Shown: piece by piece, positions 10,432 through 22,226 of the stretch
Layout: each line of letters opens with the position of its first letter
Numbering within the stretch: position 1 is the first letter of the stretch
NCBI GenBank assembly: GCA_025504975.1
Contig: JANUWI010000004.1
Location: 992,001 to 1,056,000 of the forward strand
Reading direction: 5' to 3'
Source: Plenodomus lindquistii
Taxonomy: Eukaryota; Ascomycota; Dothideomycetes; Pleosporales; Leptosphaeriaceae
Length of the DNA: 64,000 bases
The notes under the pieces: model-generated
Databases searched by the model: none
What the model saw: the letters and a program-made list of their open reading frames with translations, nothing else
What the model was told of the DNA's origin: nothing
Program-made: the position numbers and the translations under genes

Positions 10432-12965
10432 GGCGACGGTGCTGTACAGACAGCGCCAACGGACTGGTGCGAGCAGGTATACTTGATAAGTCTGGGTAGA
10501 GTTGAAATATACAGGATGATCACTAGAGCGATGATAAGACTCGGCGACGGCATCAGCGCGGCGCCCTCAGGACTGCTGCGGTCCACAATATAGAGCCAGA
10601 TCGAAGGCCAGGACTGCATCATCCCCTTCAGCCCAACCATTCTACAAAGTGGTTTGCAGAACTCAGGTTTTTGCATCAACAAGTAGGAGCACCATGAATG
10701 TACATTGATTGTGAATAGACTTTGACAATTGATTGCTACAATTGGATATTGCGACACAATGCCGCAAACCAGACCAGGCGTCAAGGTATCAGAGGCGCAA
10801 GCAGGGCTGGGAATCATCAACGCTGAACAATGTCGTTGACATTTGAAGACCGACGTTGACGTTAGCGCGACAGCTGTGACATGCATCTGATAACGCGAGA
10901 GAATCCGATAACAACATCAATATTCGTCTCTGACCCTGGGATCTTCACCGCAAATTTGATCGAATACTTGAGCGCAAGGAGCAATTCTGGAGGCTCTGTA
11001 TGGCATCAGGGCACACTGCACGAAATGACACATTTCTCCGATCGCGACAGCGCATTTTGCGAACTACTGCTGGATCCCACACAACCTTGTAAGGTGTATA
11101 TTGAACTGGATATAACAAAGAGAAGCTGTGGTGCGATACCATGGTAACAATAATCCTGTGGGGCAAGTATCAAACTTTGGTTATAAGAAAAACAAAGCTA
11201 TAGATGCTCAACTGGGACGACACTTGATAGTTTACACACTTCTCCCTATATATCTCAAAACTGATCAAGGTTCGCGTTGACTGCAGCAGTTTGGTATGAG
11301 ACTATCATGATATATTTAAACACGAAGCACAACAGCAGGGCAAATAGGGCATGTGTTGCGTTCTGGTTGATTGATAGTATACCAATGTATGATGGAAAAT
11401 CACGGAAGTAGAGCGAGCAGGGGACATTTCCGTCAGCTTGCAGAATAATGCCGAATACGTTCAGATTCGGAGAAATTGGGGCGGGTGTAGGCTCAGGCGA
11501 TAGAGATCCATGAGTTTCCAGGTGCATCATTCCTTTCTTCCATCCTGTAAGCGCAACTTAACATATTCTCAACCTATTTAATAGTAAAAATACTACACAT
11601 CTATTACAACTTGTATTACTAAACTTCTCTATAATTATAATTTCTGAAAAATTGACTATTATACTACATGTACCGTATTAGTTTTTAGATAATATTAACT
11701 AACTATAAACTCTAGTGTATATTATTTGATTAAGTTAAGTATAAATAAGCTTCTCCATTACAATTATTACATGAAGTATAAACAAAGATTTTTTTTAATT
11801 TACTTTAATTATTCTTTGGTCGAATTATTCTTTATTATGTAAGGTTCTACGCAAGCTTTAAGACAATCTAACAACCCGGTCATTATAACTAGAATGTTGT
11901 CTCGAAGGTGTTAGAAAACGTCGTTAAAGTTTTGTATTAAAGATGGATCTTCTACGATACCAAAAAGTCGGCTTCCTTGAGTCCCTGAACAGGGTTGTCG
12001 ATAAGGGAGAGGTGCTAGACCCAGAGAGATTTCAAACAGCTTCTCCATGCCGAGTGTTCAAGTATTCTATCCATCGGGTCAAATGCGATCTCATCAATCC
12101 TTCGCGTAGTAACGGACCTCGTCATGCATTATTGGTAACACATTCAAGGGCATCGCAGCCCCACCAGATCATTAACCACAGTGCAAAATCGCGATATTCG
12201 CATATTGTGACTGAACAAAGGTGCACTTCTGGCTGCTGGTTGATGACGTGTTACAACACCTTGAGTTGGAATACGGCCCGAGAAACCCTTGCAACATCAC
12301 ATAGTTACCCTGCTTCACATGTTCTATGGCCATTCTCGGCACCATCGCCAAGCGAGCTGCGGAGGTAGTGGGGACTGCTCGTCCGCAATTCATCCGCGGT
12401 TCTGGATTGTCGGATTTAGCATATTTCCACGCCAATTTACCTGGGATACAGCTTTTCGATTGTACGCCGCGGTGACTCAATCACCGGGGCTTTTACGAAG
12501 TCACTCAACACCCACTTACTGTGGTTACCGGCAAAAGTACTCTATTGTGGGCCCTGTATAGAGGGAATAAGGGTAGCTACTAGCTGAGCGGTAGTAGCTT
12601 TAAAGCTATCTATTTGCTTATATTACAAGCGAGAGAATCTCTTCCACAGAAGGGGTTAAGGTTTAATTTATATCTACAGCAGGAGAAAACAAAAGAATTT
12701 TGTTAAAAGATACGACAATCTCTATACTTAGTATAGCTTAATACAATTGTCTGAGGTGGCGTAAGCGTCCCCACATGGAGTACTTTTACTATTTACCACA
12801 GTAGTACGATAGGTGGTGGAGACAGGACTTCGATTAGTATAAAGCCACGAACAATCTGAGCGGATTCCATAACAACTCTTCAGAGAGTACAGTTTGTCAC
12901 ATCTCTTCTTTTCGTTGTAAGCTCGAATTATCACTCTTTTCTTCAAGCAACATCACCTGATCACA
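10432..12965. other. gene-poor interval with AT-rich block
   Basis: No convincing gene. A 152-codon minus frame (10886-10428) contains one hydrophobic run (SLIIALVIILYISTLP) but has no other support. The stretch from about 12330 to 12480 on the plus strand has a short frame from ATG 12330, including AKRAAEVVGTARPQFIRGSG, that reads like a fragment of a real protein; it stops after 49 codons. AT-rich DNA is listed separately. The last ~200 bases are presumably promoter of the monooxygenase gene. Confidence 0.5.
11540..11945. repeat. AT-rich block, probable decayed repeat
   Basis: About 400 bases are made mostly of A and T with many TTA, ATA and TAATT runs, in sharp contrast to the balanced composition on both sides. 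Such islands in filamentous ascomycetes are commonly transposon remains altered by repeat-induced point mutation, which turns C to T. A second, shorter AT-rich patch lies at about 12570-12740. No coding remnant or terminal repeat is recognisable, so the transposon origin is an inference from composition only. Confidence 0.5.
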
Positions 12966-15026
12966 ATGGGAATCAGTCTTGAACCATCTCAGGCTCAGCC
13001 AGTTGTCCCCAACGATTTTGACAAAGCTGCTATCACCAAAAAGTACAACGAGGAACGAGACAAGCGACTCCGTGCCGACGGACAGAGTCAGTACATCGAT
13101 CTTCATGAACTTCCCAGGTTCAAACACTTTATTACCGACACTTGGATCGACCGCGACAATCGTCCTCTTGGTCCAACGCCAAGAGATGGCGACCGAGTCG
13201 ATATTCTGATCATCGGGGCTGGCTGGAGCGGCCTGGTCTATGCAGTTCGACTGCTCCAAGCGGGCTTTAAGCATGAAGATATCCGCATAGTGGACTATGC
13301 TGGTGGCTTTGGTGGTACCTGGTGTAAGTGACAGTCCTCTCGACGTTTGTGTTCCACATTATGGAAACTGACGCTGATGCTATTGTTACCGAGTGCAAAA
13401 CTAATTATTACAGACTGGAACCGCTACCCAGGGTTAGCCTGCGATACTGAGAGCTATATCTACATGCCTTTGCTCGAGGAAACTGACTACGTGCCGAAAA
13501 GAAAATATGCCGACGGTGAAGAGTTGAGGGAGCATGCCGACAGAATTGTCAAAAAATTTGATCTTGAAAAGTCCGCCTGGCTACGGCAACGGGTCACGTC
13601 GCTTGATTGGAATGATACAACTAAGGAATGGTCAACTCGGCTTGTGCCACACTTAGAGCCAGGCCATGCTGGGGACCCGATCACCATCCAATCGCGGTTC
13701 GTAATCCTTGGCACAGGTCTAACCTTCTTCCCACATATTCCTCAGGTCCCAGGTATAGAGTCTTTCAGGGGCCCTTGTTTCCACACTGCACGCTGGGATT
13801 ACAATGTCACTGGAGGGACGTCCGCCCAACCTGACATGGTAAATCTTCAAGACAAGCGAGTTGGCATCCTTGGAACTGGTGCTACAGCAATTCAAGCAGT
13901 TCCCCAGCTGGCAAAATGGTCCAAGGAGCTTTATGTCTTTCAGCGAACGCCTTCTGGTGTGGCTCCAAGGAATAACACCCCAACTGATCCTGGGTGGGCC
14001 CGTACCATTAACTCAAAGAAAGGCTGGCAGAGAGAGCGGATACACAACTTCAACCAGTTTATCATGAACATGCCCCGGAAGCCGACGGTTAACCTGATCG
14101 ATGACGAATGGACACGAGTCCCTGCCTACTGTGCTGTGGTGGGAACAGAAGGCTTGGACGTCCAAACCCCAGAAAAGATCCAGGAACGCGTGGACGAGCT
14201 TTTCACTCTCGATATACCTCGGCAAGAAAGGATCCGCAAACGTGTTGAGGAGACTGTGAACGACCCAGAGACAGCAGAGAAGTTGAAACCATGGTATTCG
14301 AGCTGGTGTAAACGCCCTTGTTTTCATGACGACTATCTCCCGAGTTTCAACCTGCCACACGTGAAGCTCGTTGACACTGCTGGAATGGGTATAAGCCGCA
14401 TTACTGAGGACGGTATCGTGATTGGCGATCAGGAGCATAAACTTGATGTGCTGGTTCTTAGTACCGGTTACAGGAGCATGTGGACATTGAGCCCAGGAGC
14501 CCGAGTCAATATTGATGTGAAGGGACGAGGCGGGCTCTCACTTGACAAGAAGTGGAAGGATAGGATGTCCATGCTACATGGGATGATGAGCCATGACTTC
14601 CCTAATCTCTTCTGGCCGGGTCTTCAAGGAACCGGTCAATCTCCTAATTGGACCTTCGCTGTCGAGCTAGCTGCACAACATGTCGCGGATATCCTGTCTT
14701 ACTCCGCATCGAACAGACTAATCAACAAGAAAAGCGCTGAGGATGCAGGCAAATACAAGAACAACTTCACGGTCGAGGCGACCTCCGAAGGCGAGGAGGA
14801 ATGGACTGAAATAATCGCCTCCTCAGCTGGAGCTTTTGCGGCTATGGCTAGTTGTACTCCAAGCAACGTCAACAACGAGGGAGAGATGGCCTTCCTTAGT
14901 CCAGAAGAACAAGCAAAGAAAGCTCGCCTGGGGATATATGCCCAGGGACCAGAAGCGTTTCTTGAGCTGATCACCAAATGGAGAGCGTCCCGTGATTTCA
15001 AAGGGCTTGAAATTGCATCCATTTGA
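12966..15026 (+). CDS. Baeyer-Villiger-type flavin monooxygenase
   Basis: Two exons, 12966-13323 and 13414-15026, encode 656 residues. The 90-bp intron has donor GTAAGT, branch ACTAAT and acceptor TTACAG, and completes the Tyr codon of GTWYWNRYPG. The FAD-binding dinucleotide fold is IIGAGWSG (about 82-89). The Baeyer-Villiger fingerprint FxGxxxHxxxW(P/D) is present as FRGPCFHTARWD (about 236-247). The NADPH fold is GILGTGATAIQ (about 270). WYWNRYPGLACD is also typical of the class. These enzymes insert oxygen next to a ketone, or oxidise related substrates, using NADPH and O2. In fungi they serve steroid or ketone breakdown or secondary metabolism. No other biosynthetic gene is nearby, so the substrate cannot be told. 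AT-rich DNA upstream and a palindromic element downstream suggest an accessory gene. Confidence 0.9.
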
Positions 15027-16454
15027 TTTCTAAGGTAGACAATGTCAATGTTTAGTTATGTGTTAATGAGTTATGCGTCAACGATGTTAGAAATTTACCG
15101 ACAAAAGAAATGCGCCTCAATATCCGCTTTCTAAATCTAAGCTATGCATTACAATTCTTAGCTGAGATGCAGCAGACCCAGGTACGGTAAGGCACGGTGC
15201 TTCTCTTGACGCTCACTCTAATCTGCTGACTTTCGGGCAAGACACTAATATTGTATTAAGTTAGAGATGGGTTGCAAGCAAGTACCATAGGTCCTATAGA
15301 TCAGCCGAGTGCTCAGTGACCAGCATCCCTTGGATCAGTCTAGCATGGGTACGCTAGGTAACGAACAAAGTTTTATACTCAAAGCTAGTGATGGCCCTCC
15401 CAGGTGTGTATAGAGTATTTGCACGTTGGCTCGCACCCCTACTAGTTGGTCAGCCGCGATACTGAATATCGTACAGTTCTTTGCTTATCTCTAACCTAGA
15501 ACAGGGCTATACCTATTCAAGCAGTTAAACTGTATCCTAGAATTCATTGCCCAATCAGCGCTGCGACGGTATATTATTCGGGCGCTACAGGGGTGAGAAC
15601 CGGTTCTGTAACTTCCCCCGTCGGCTTGCACCCTTGTTACTTGCAGCGCCCGAGTAATACACCGTCTTAGCGCCGATGTGGGGATCGATCCTGGGGTATG
15701 TACAGCTTTACTGTTGAACTACAGGAGGTAGTCAGCTCGGTTTACATGCTTGTCACTCCTTGAATTAATAATGTCTTTTGGTTTTGGCCAGTCTAGCTTG
15801 CTGATTGGGTGGCCAAAAAACAGGCATGTAAGCCGAGGTGACTACCTCCTGTAGGCATAGACCTGCCTTAATTGCGTTAGAGACGAGCAAAGAACTGTAT
15901 GTATATCGCGGCAGACTGACTAGCAGGGGTCCAAGCCGGCGTGCCGCACTCCGCAAAATGAACGGGTAGAGCGCGCTCGCCGCTTCCCTATCCGTGTGAT
16001 GCTTCTGAAGCTTCGCCTTTACCCCAACTCTCGCGTTACTCAGATCATTTATGCCGTTCCGTTCGTAGCCTGTGCATTTTTCAGGGTCTCCACCCTCCAC
16101 ATTCATCAGTTTCTGTCCTTGTCTTGGCCGACTACATCACCTTCTCACCCAACCTCTTGCACCCTTTTCCATTTCCCGCTAGTTGTCCCACCATTACAAT
16201 CTCGTCCGATCAAGAAGCATCCAATACTCGCATATCCGTCCGCATATTCATAAGGTCTTCTAGTGCCTCTATATATTCATAGCTTCGACATGTTTGTTTG
16301 TCTTCAAGAGGGCGTGGCCGTTGAGCAAGATCGGCTTGAGCGGCAGGTTCTTAGCAGTGTCGACGTGGGCGGAGAAGACCTTCTGCCGCTTGTTGACGAT
16401 AGCACCTTCCATCTCATTCTCCTTGTCGGAAGAGGGCCCGTCTGGAGCGAACGA
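15027..16454. other. intergenic, contains inverted-repeat element
   Basis: No protein gene is convincing between the monooxygenase and the small gene at 16455. Apart from the nested inverted-repeat element at 15413-15951, listed separately, the sequence shows only short random open frames. Confidence 0.5.
15413..15951. mobile_element. MITE-like element of nested inverted repeats
   Basis: Outer arms of about 100 bp (15413-15514 and 15853-15951) are imperfect inverted copies, sharing for example CCGCGATA, ACAGTTCTTTGCT and TCTCTAAC. Inside lie two more pairs: 15555-15589 with 15642-15676, and 15719-15752 with 15821-15854. Arm mismatches are largely A/G or C/T, as RIP would leave. On the minus strand between them are an A-box-like TAGTTCAACAG and a B-box-like GGATCGATCCC about 30 bases apart, hinting at tRNA-like ancestry. 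There is no open frame of useful length. A non-autonomous MITE or tRNA-derived element is the best guess. Target-site duplications were not identified. Confidence 0.6.
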
Positions 16455-16805
16455 CTAGCGTTTGCGCTTTCGACTACGCAAAGTGCTTGCCTCGTCATTG
16501 GAATCTGGTAGCGAGGCAGTGCCGAGAGAGTTCGCAGCATTTGGGATGGCCGAAGTCTTGTCGATCTAAATGTTATGATTAGCTGCGAGCAAACGATGAT
16601 CGGTCGGTGTACTTACGACGAAATAGCCGGGACCGTCAACAGAACCGAAGAGCTCATTGAAGATTTTGATATCCTCTTCAATATCAACCATGTCACAAGG
16701 GAGCTCGGTCGTCGCAACCAAAGCCTTGGAGAGCTGTGTCGGTAGTGATGGGGTGGAGGTGAAGGTGGAAGTGGCGGGGAAGCTCAGTGTGGTTACGGAA
16801 GACAT
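16455..16805 (-). CDS. small hypothetical protein, basic C-terminus
   Basis: Two exons (16805-16617 and 16565-16455) give a 99-residue protein. The 51-bp intron has donor GTAAGT and acceptor ACATTTAG; both joins are phase 0 and the second exon ends at a stop. The N-terminus is Ser/Thr-rich (TLSFPATSTFTSTPSLP). A middle block (DMVDIEEDIKIFNELFGSVDGPGYFV) looks structured. The tail RSRKRKR could be a nuclear localisation signal. I recognise no family. Clean splicing and sensible composition on both sides of the intron support a real gene. Confidence 0.6.
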
Positions 16806-18317
16806 GTCTGGAGGTGAAGATGCGTTGAGGAAATGGAGTTGAGAGTGAGTTTATACACGTGGTAGGAAGTGTTGTTCGTATGTCGAGTGATCCTTGGTGG
16901 GACTTGTAGGTGGTGGAGTCTTTGTGATGTGGTTGCAAGAGGATGAAAAGGTACAGGAGAGACAGGCCACGAGGATTAAGTATCTATGGGCCTCGTGAGT
17001 TCGGCCCCCGCGCTAGTATTTCACAGCTATTGTAGGGCGTGAAAGTTGTTTGCGACAATAGGCACCAGACTCGTGACGCACGGACAGTGAAGGTGGGTGA
17101 GCACCTCGAGAAAGTGAGCACAATAGCCACATTTTTCAATCGCACTTTGGTCCTTTTAGTGTATTAAAGTCACTGTTATTCGCTGCCCCCGGTCTATGTC
17201 ATGACTGGGGCAGCGATGAGGTTGGCCTGATTGAGATGCGTTTGTCGCCGGTACGATAACGCGTAAAAGCATACTTGCTGATCTCAAGTTAGCAGAATTA
17301 ACTCAAATCCGCTTGGTACTCTTTCAATGGGTCTTTTTGAGGATGAAGAGATGGGTTTCAACTGTCAGGTCGAGTGGTGAGGAATAATACGCCGGCAGTG
17401 GAATTGTGTGTTTTGGAAATGCGTCCGTCTGGAGAGCAGCAGATCGCCGTGTATACTGTAGTGCCCTCCGCTTTGCAGGTCGACAAAACATATACTCCCT
17501 CAGTCATAGATCGAATTCAAATTTCCCGGAGCCCACGACCTGAAAAAAAGATGTGAGCTTGCTTACACGACAAAGTCCGTCGTGTTCTTTACCGGATCTT
17601 TCGAAACTTCATACTCTCACAGCATCCGCACGCGAACCATTCCACACACTCCAATTTACCAGTGACTGTCACAACATGACGACCATGACCGCAAATGAAG
17701 TTCTACCGCTTTCGGCCTGATAACACAGATCCTGCGCATTGCAATGTGAATACGTCGCGCATTCAAGGAAGCTGGGGAGGATCGTGGGATCGTTTTCACG
17801 AGACGGAAGGGGATGAGAAGAGGAAAAGAGTCGACGGCGCGCATTATGACGGTGTTTGGCGAGAGGCGTTTCGAATATGGTGGTGCTGGGTAGGATGCAA
17901 TCTTGCTCGCACTACCTGAAGCTATACTGGAAGTGAAGATACAACGGCTATGTGCATGTTGCTTACAGCAGTATCACTTTTTGTGAGAGTATGTTGTACT
18001 GGAGACCGAGAAGGTTTAGTACTCTATCGATGCACAATCCACTCTCATATGCTTGCGCACGTGCTGTACATCGTTACTCATGACCACTAGCAAATCCAAG
18101 TCATCTGGGCAATAGCAATCAGGCTTAATCGAACCATGTCACAAGCAGGCGTCCAGCAAGCTGTAGTATAGTCGCACATATATACAATCAGCTAGACCCA
18201 ACCTCCGATGCTCCACAACCTTCGCTACACCTGGCACTCCCGTTCATCGTACCAAAGCGCAGCGCAAGACCGAACCGTTCAGATAGGTCCCGACCAGTTT
18301 GCACTTACAAAAGAACC
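16806..18317. other. intergenic, one weak small ORF
   Basis: A 75-codon frame from ATG 17694 to 17919 on the plus strand (DRFHETEGDEKRKRVDGAHY) could be a small gene, but an overlapping ATG-led short frame starts just before it and there is no other support. No RNA gene or repeat was noticed elsewhere in the interval. Confidence 0.4.
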
Positions 18318-18518
18318 ATGAGCGACCCGCCCTCAAGTGGTTGGCATGACTTCCTCTACGGTTTCCCATTCCTTTTCGTTATGTTCGGTATGATGGTTCC
18401 CTTCTGCTTTTGGTGCAGGAGGTATTTGGAGACGCGTCACATGTACGAAGAACTTAAGGAGGATGGCATCGATGCGTTTGATCCCATGAAGAGAAAGAGG
18501 AAGAGAAAGGGCAATTAG
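18318..18518 (+). CDS. small single-pass membrane protein
   Basis: An intronless 66-residue frame. It has a short polar N-terminus, one clear hydrophobic segment (residues about 12-32, FLYGFPFLFVMFGMMVPFCF), then a charged tail with YLETRHMYEELKEDGIDAFD and a strongly basic end (KRKRKRKG). The arrangement suggests a small membrane protein with the basic tail on the cytosolic side. I know no family for it. Length is short, but the ordered layout argues against chance. Confidence 0.5.
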   Translation: MSDPPSSGWHDFLYGFPFLFVMFGMMVPFCFWCRRYLETRHMYEELKEDGIDAFDPMKRKRKRKGN

Positions 18519-18752
18519 ATGTGGGACAAGATTGAGATATACTGGACAAGTGAAGGTTCGCGAGCGCGACGGGCATATGTTTGGTGGGATACGTGTGTGC
18601 AGGCAGCGAAATAATGTGTAGAACTCTCGGCATAAGAGATTTGAAAATAAGAATGTCGCCCTCTTGATCATGTACATGCACTCTGCGATGTCTTCCATAC
18701 GACAAAAGATTTAAACCAACCCGGCACCCAACATCATCCTGAAATCAACGAC

Positions 18753-19760
18753 TCACCCTCCACCTCCACGTACCTCCCACAAAAGCCTGTCCTCGAAACC
18801 TCTCTTCCCCGCCTCGAACGTCATCCACCCCTCCGTTGCCACAATCCTTCCTTGCGTCTCCAACAAGAACCTCCTCATCTTGATCACGACCAGCATTCCA
18901 AACAGCAAAAATCCCGTATTCGTACTCCACGTGAGCCACTTTGCTTTTGGCAGCCCCCGCTTGTCCAGCTCGGTCAGCGCATCGTAGTATGCTTGAATGA
19001 GATCTGGGCTCCCGTCCATAAAAGGTGAGCGCATATCGAGTTGCGCATGGAAACTTTGTTGAATGAGAATATCGATCAGAGCGCATTCTGATATGTACTC
19101 TGCGGTGTCGGAGGGCTGGAAGGCAGAGGCGTTCTGCGCGATGAGGTGAGTGGGTGGAAAGTAGCCGCCAGGTTTCGTGTCGACGAGTGTCATATTAGTA
19201 CGTGTGGCCAATGTGATGGCAGTAATACCGTCCCATTCATAGAGTTGGATGCTGCAAACGGGACATTTGTCTTTGGTGGGGCTAGAGGGGTCGCAGGCGC
19301 GGGCGATCAGGCATCGGTAGTGAATCCAGTGATTACAAGGGGTGAGGGGGAGGAAGGTTGACGGGATCAGAGATGAAGGTGGGATAGGATTGAGAGCGCG
19401 CTTGGGGTAGCAAGGAGGAGCAGCGTTCCAGAATTTTCTGCAGGCGGAGCACGTCGCGGCTAGGTGAGGTGGACGATCATGGACAGTGCGGCTCTGCATG
19501 AGATCTCGGTCGACGTACCGGAGTAGCGAGGGTAATGTAGTTGCTGGAGTGATGTTGGGCGCGATCGAAATGGCGGCGCTGGTCTCCGTCCCCTTAAGTG
19601 TAGAACTGCTGCTTTGAAGCGCTCCCTTGGATGTCACTTTCGTTACGGACAGAGATGCATCTTGTGGCAGGCCAGTTGTGTCGACCTGAGGTATCGATAG
19701 CTTGGTCGCTATTTGATGTAAATGCGCTGTATTCGGAGGAGGTGGGCCTTGGTTGGACAT
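18753..19760 (-). CDS. RING-like zinc-finger membrane protein
   Basis: An intronless frame of 335 residues, taken from the first ATG at 19760. After a Ser/Thr-rich disordered N-terminus (1-80) comes a RING-like set of ligands: CSAC (about 107-110), then CNHWIHYRC (about 140-148), then CPVC (about 167-170). The H/C spacing resembles RING-H2 domains of E3 ubiquitin ligases, but the ~30-residue gap after CSAC (NAAPPCYPKRALNPIPP...) is long. A hydrophobic segment near residue 290 (TGFLLFGMLVVIKM) could span a membrane. Possible role: membrane-bound E3 ligase, by inference only. It is the first of three RING-like genes within 6 kb. Confidence 0.65.
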   Translation of the reverse strand: MSNQGPPPPNTAHLHQIATKLSIPQVDTTGLPQDASLSVTKVTSKGALQSSSSTLKGTETSAAISIAPNITPATTLPSLLRYVDRDLMQSRTVHDRPPHLAATCSACRKFWNAAPPCYPKRALNPIPPSSLIPSTFLPLTPCNHWIHYRCLIARACDPSSPTKDKCPVCSIQLYEWDGITAITLATRTNMTLVDTKPGGYFPPTHLIAQNASAFQPSDTAEYISECALIDILIQQSFHAQLDMRSPFMDGSPDLIQAYYDALTELDKRGLPKAKWLTWSTNTGFLLFGMLVVIKMRRFLLETQGRIVATEGWMTFEAGKRGFEDRLLWEVRGGGG

Positions 19761-20261
19761 GGGCACGGTGGTTGAGTACGGTGCAACGCTTGCGAGGAAA
19801 CCGTCGTGAGATCACGATATGAGCCATCGACGAGGCAACAGTGTCAGAATTATGAAGATTAAGTCTGTGCGCATGAAGCTCTCACAACATTACTTACGGT
19901 TATTGCGTGAGGGAGCCAGGCATCGAAGTGAATGTGGGAGTGAAGGTGAAACGGACTTCGTTAAGAAAGACCCTGTGTAACGCTATCATTTTATCACAAT
20001 CGATCGTACCAAAGATTGAATAAAATTGTTATTCATAGTCTGCACGAAGACCTTGGCTAGGAAAGTTGTAAACATGCAGCTTTCATATGCTGTCGTCGTG
20101 TCTGAATAAACGCCATATCTAGAAGTGCCATATCCAATTCGCCATGCTCACGCCGAGGCTGTTCCGCATAGTAATTGGAGGCGTCTTCGTCACCTCGCTA
20201 AATCTGTCGCCCTGAGTGGCTCATCTCAATAAAATACTATGACCGTCTTCTTTCACTCTCT
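19761..20261. other. intergenic, nothing seen
   Basis: About 500 bases between the 5' end of the RING-like gene at 19760 and the 3' end of the next minus-strand gene. No open frame, repeat or RNA gene stands out. Confidence 0.5.
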
Positions 20262-22226
20262 TCACCAGCCACCGTCGTGTAGCTCTTCCGCGAGTTCTTC
20301 CGCGAACTCTCCCGCTGCGATTGCTTCCACTTCTGCCGTCATCAGACCCTGGTACACGCTGGAACCAGGTAAGGAACCAGGCAAAGAACCAGGCAAAGAA
20401 CGCCTAGTATATGCCTTATTCTTGTGAAACAATACTTTGTGGCAGACTGGGCAGTCGTCCGGAATTATCGAATCATTTCGCCAACGGAGCATAGTCGGGA
20501 CTGGCAATTCATTTGCCCACTCTTTGGTCTGCTTTTTGTTTGTCGCGACGCAACACGCCTGCACGCACGCATTACGTGTGATGACGAAGAACGCCGTGTT
20601 GTTAAGAATAGAGGTCTTGTCATCGTCGCCTTCATCTCCGTCGTCATCGTCGTCGTCGTCAAAGTAGTGCGTGTGGAGCTGTGGCGACGAGATCTCATAT
20701 TCAGTAGCATTAGCTTCGCTGCTGTGCATAGTGACATAAGTAGGCACAATATTGGGCCTCTTTTCCGCTTGGGGCTCAGGCGCTAGTCCCGAGGATTCCT
20801 TGAGGTACAAAGTGTACACTTCTGCTAACGGTTCGGCCATGGTCTTATACAGCGTAGACATGAAACGCTTCATTTCTTCTGCATATAGATCAGCAGCCTT
20901 ACTTTGCAAGAGAATGAAGTCCAGACGTCAGGAAGGAGTGTATTTGATCGCCAAGCTGTGCGATCGCATGCTGCCTGTGTTTGGAATCATTCAAGACTTA
21001 CCTTGATGGGCCAACCGAGCCTTGTGTGCAGCTTCGAACATGTCTTTGTTGAGGTCCGCTACCTCCGCTGCCGACAAAGTTTGAGCCTTGTTATTCTGCT
21101 GTGCTACTTTGCTCAAAGCGGTGAGTTTGTCCAGGTTTGTCACTGAGTGCAAAGCATTCTCCCACGTATTCGACGACTGCATAATGTCGTCGGGCGATCC
21201 GTCACCATGCAAATAGATCTCTTCAGCAGCCGCGATAGCATCCAGGAAGGTTTCTGAGGGATTCGCGCTGTATGACATTGATGCCCAAAGACCCGAGGTG
21301 TGCGATGCCGCCTTCTCTGGGCCTTTTGTACTCCCATTGCTAGCAGGGGCCCCTCCACTAGGAGAGAATTGCGTCTTTGTATGGGTTTCTGTAGTAACAC
21401 CTGTCGTAATGTCGTGGTTGACCTGGCTGGCTGGATCCGCGGAAGCAGCGTAACTAGAGATCGCTAGACTCAAGGGCTGGTTCATATCCGTACTCGTGGA
21501 GGTGAGAGCCCCAGATTCAATAGATGTATGGGCTTGGGAGCCAGTCTCTCGTGATTCCAATGGCAGGTGATCCAAGACGACAGCATTCTCCATGAGCTTT
21601 ATTCCCCTCCTACAACGAACAGCATCCTTCCCGACGGACTCGAGTAAGGGCCACCAGAAGTCTCCGAAAAGAATTTCTCCTTGTTTAGGTGACCGTGCCT
21701 CTCGCACCATATTCGCAAATATGATCGATGTGGCGTGCTGACCGGTGCCCCTGCATTTGGGATCGTGGCCGTGCTGAGTTGCATAGGCGTGTAGTCGTTG
21801 TCCGAGTGCTGAACCTCGCGTCCCCGGTGAAAAGGACAATGGTCGTAATGCCATTGTTTGGACCTCGGGAATTCCAAATGTGCTAAGCAAGCATTTCTGA
21901 CCGAACACGTGCCTACACCTCAGCCTGACAGGTTGTTCAGAGTTGTCGAAACCTGGATCAGGCGCCTCGCCGTACGTCTTCCAGCAGATTGGACATTTGA
22001 GACTGCTAATTTCGATCTGTTCGATGTCGATGGGCGAAAGGCTGTCCAGGAACTCTTGCTGCGAGGTGAAGGTATCTTTGTCCGGACGAGGTGCAACATA
22101 GCGCTTCTTTTTCTGCTTATTTTTGGCTGCCTGCGTCAACTGCGATGTGATACAGGTGGCGCAGTTACATGACCCAACTTCTTCTTCTCCAGGCGTCGTA
22201 CCCGATCCTTCTGGCGAGGTGCTCAT
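20262..22226 (-). CDS. large RING-like, Cys-rich hypothetical protein
   Basis: Two exons (22226-21002 and 20878-20262) encode 613 residues. The 123-bp intron has donor GTAAGT and acceptor ATATGCAG and joins AHKARLAHQ to EEMKRFMSTLYK. Near the N-terminus are a CNCATC cluster and basic KNKQKKKR. Next is a partial RING: CPICWKTYG, then LRCRHVFGQKCLL (about 77-113); I do not see the last Cys pair at usual spacing. A long Ser/Thr-rich region follows. The second exon has an acidic run (seven Asp), a CVQACC cluster, CPVCHKVLF and three SLPG repeats, then an Ala/Glu-rich end. The C-x-H-V-F-G-x-x-C core resembles the gene at 23719. Function unknown; zinc binding and a ubiquitin link are inferences. 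Confidence 0.6.
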
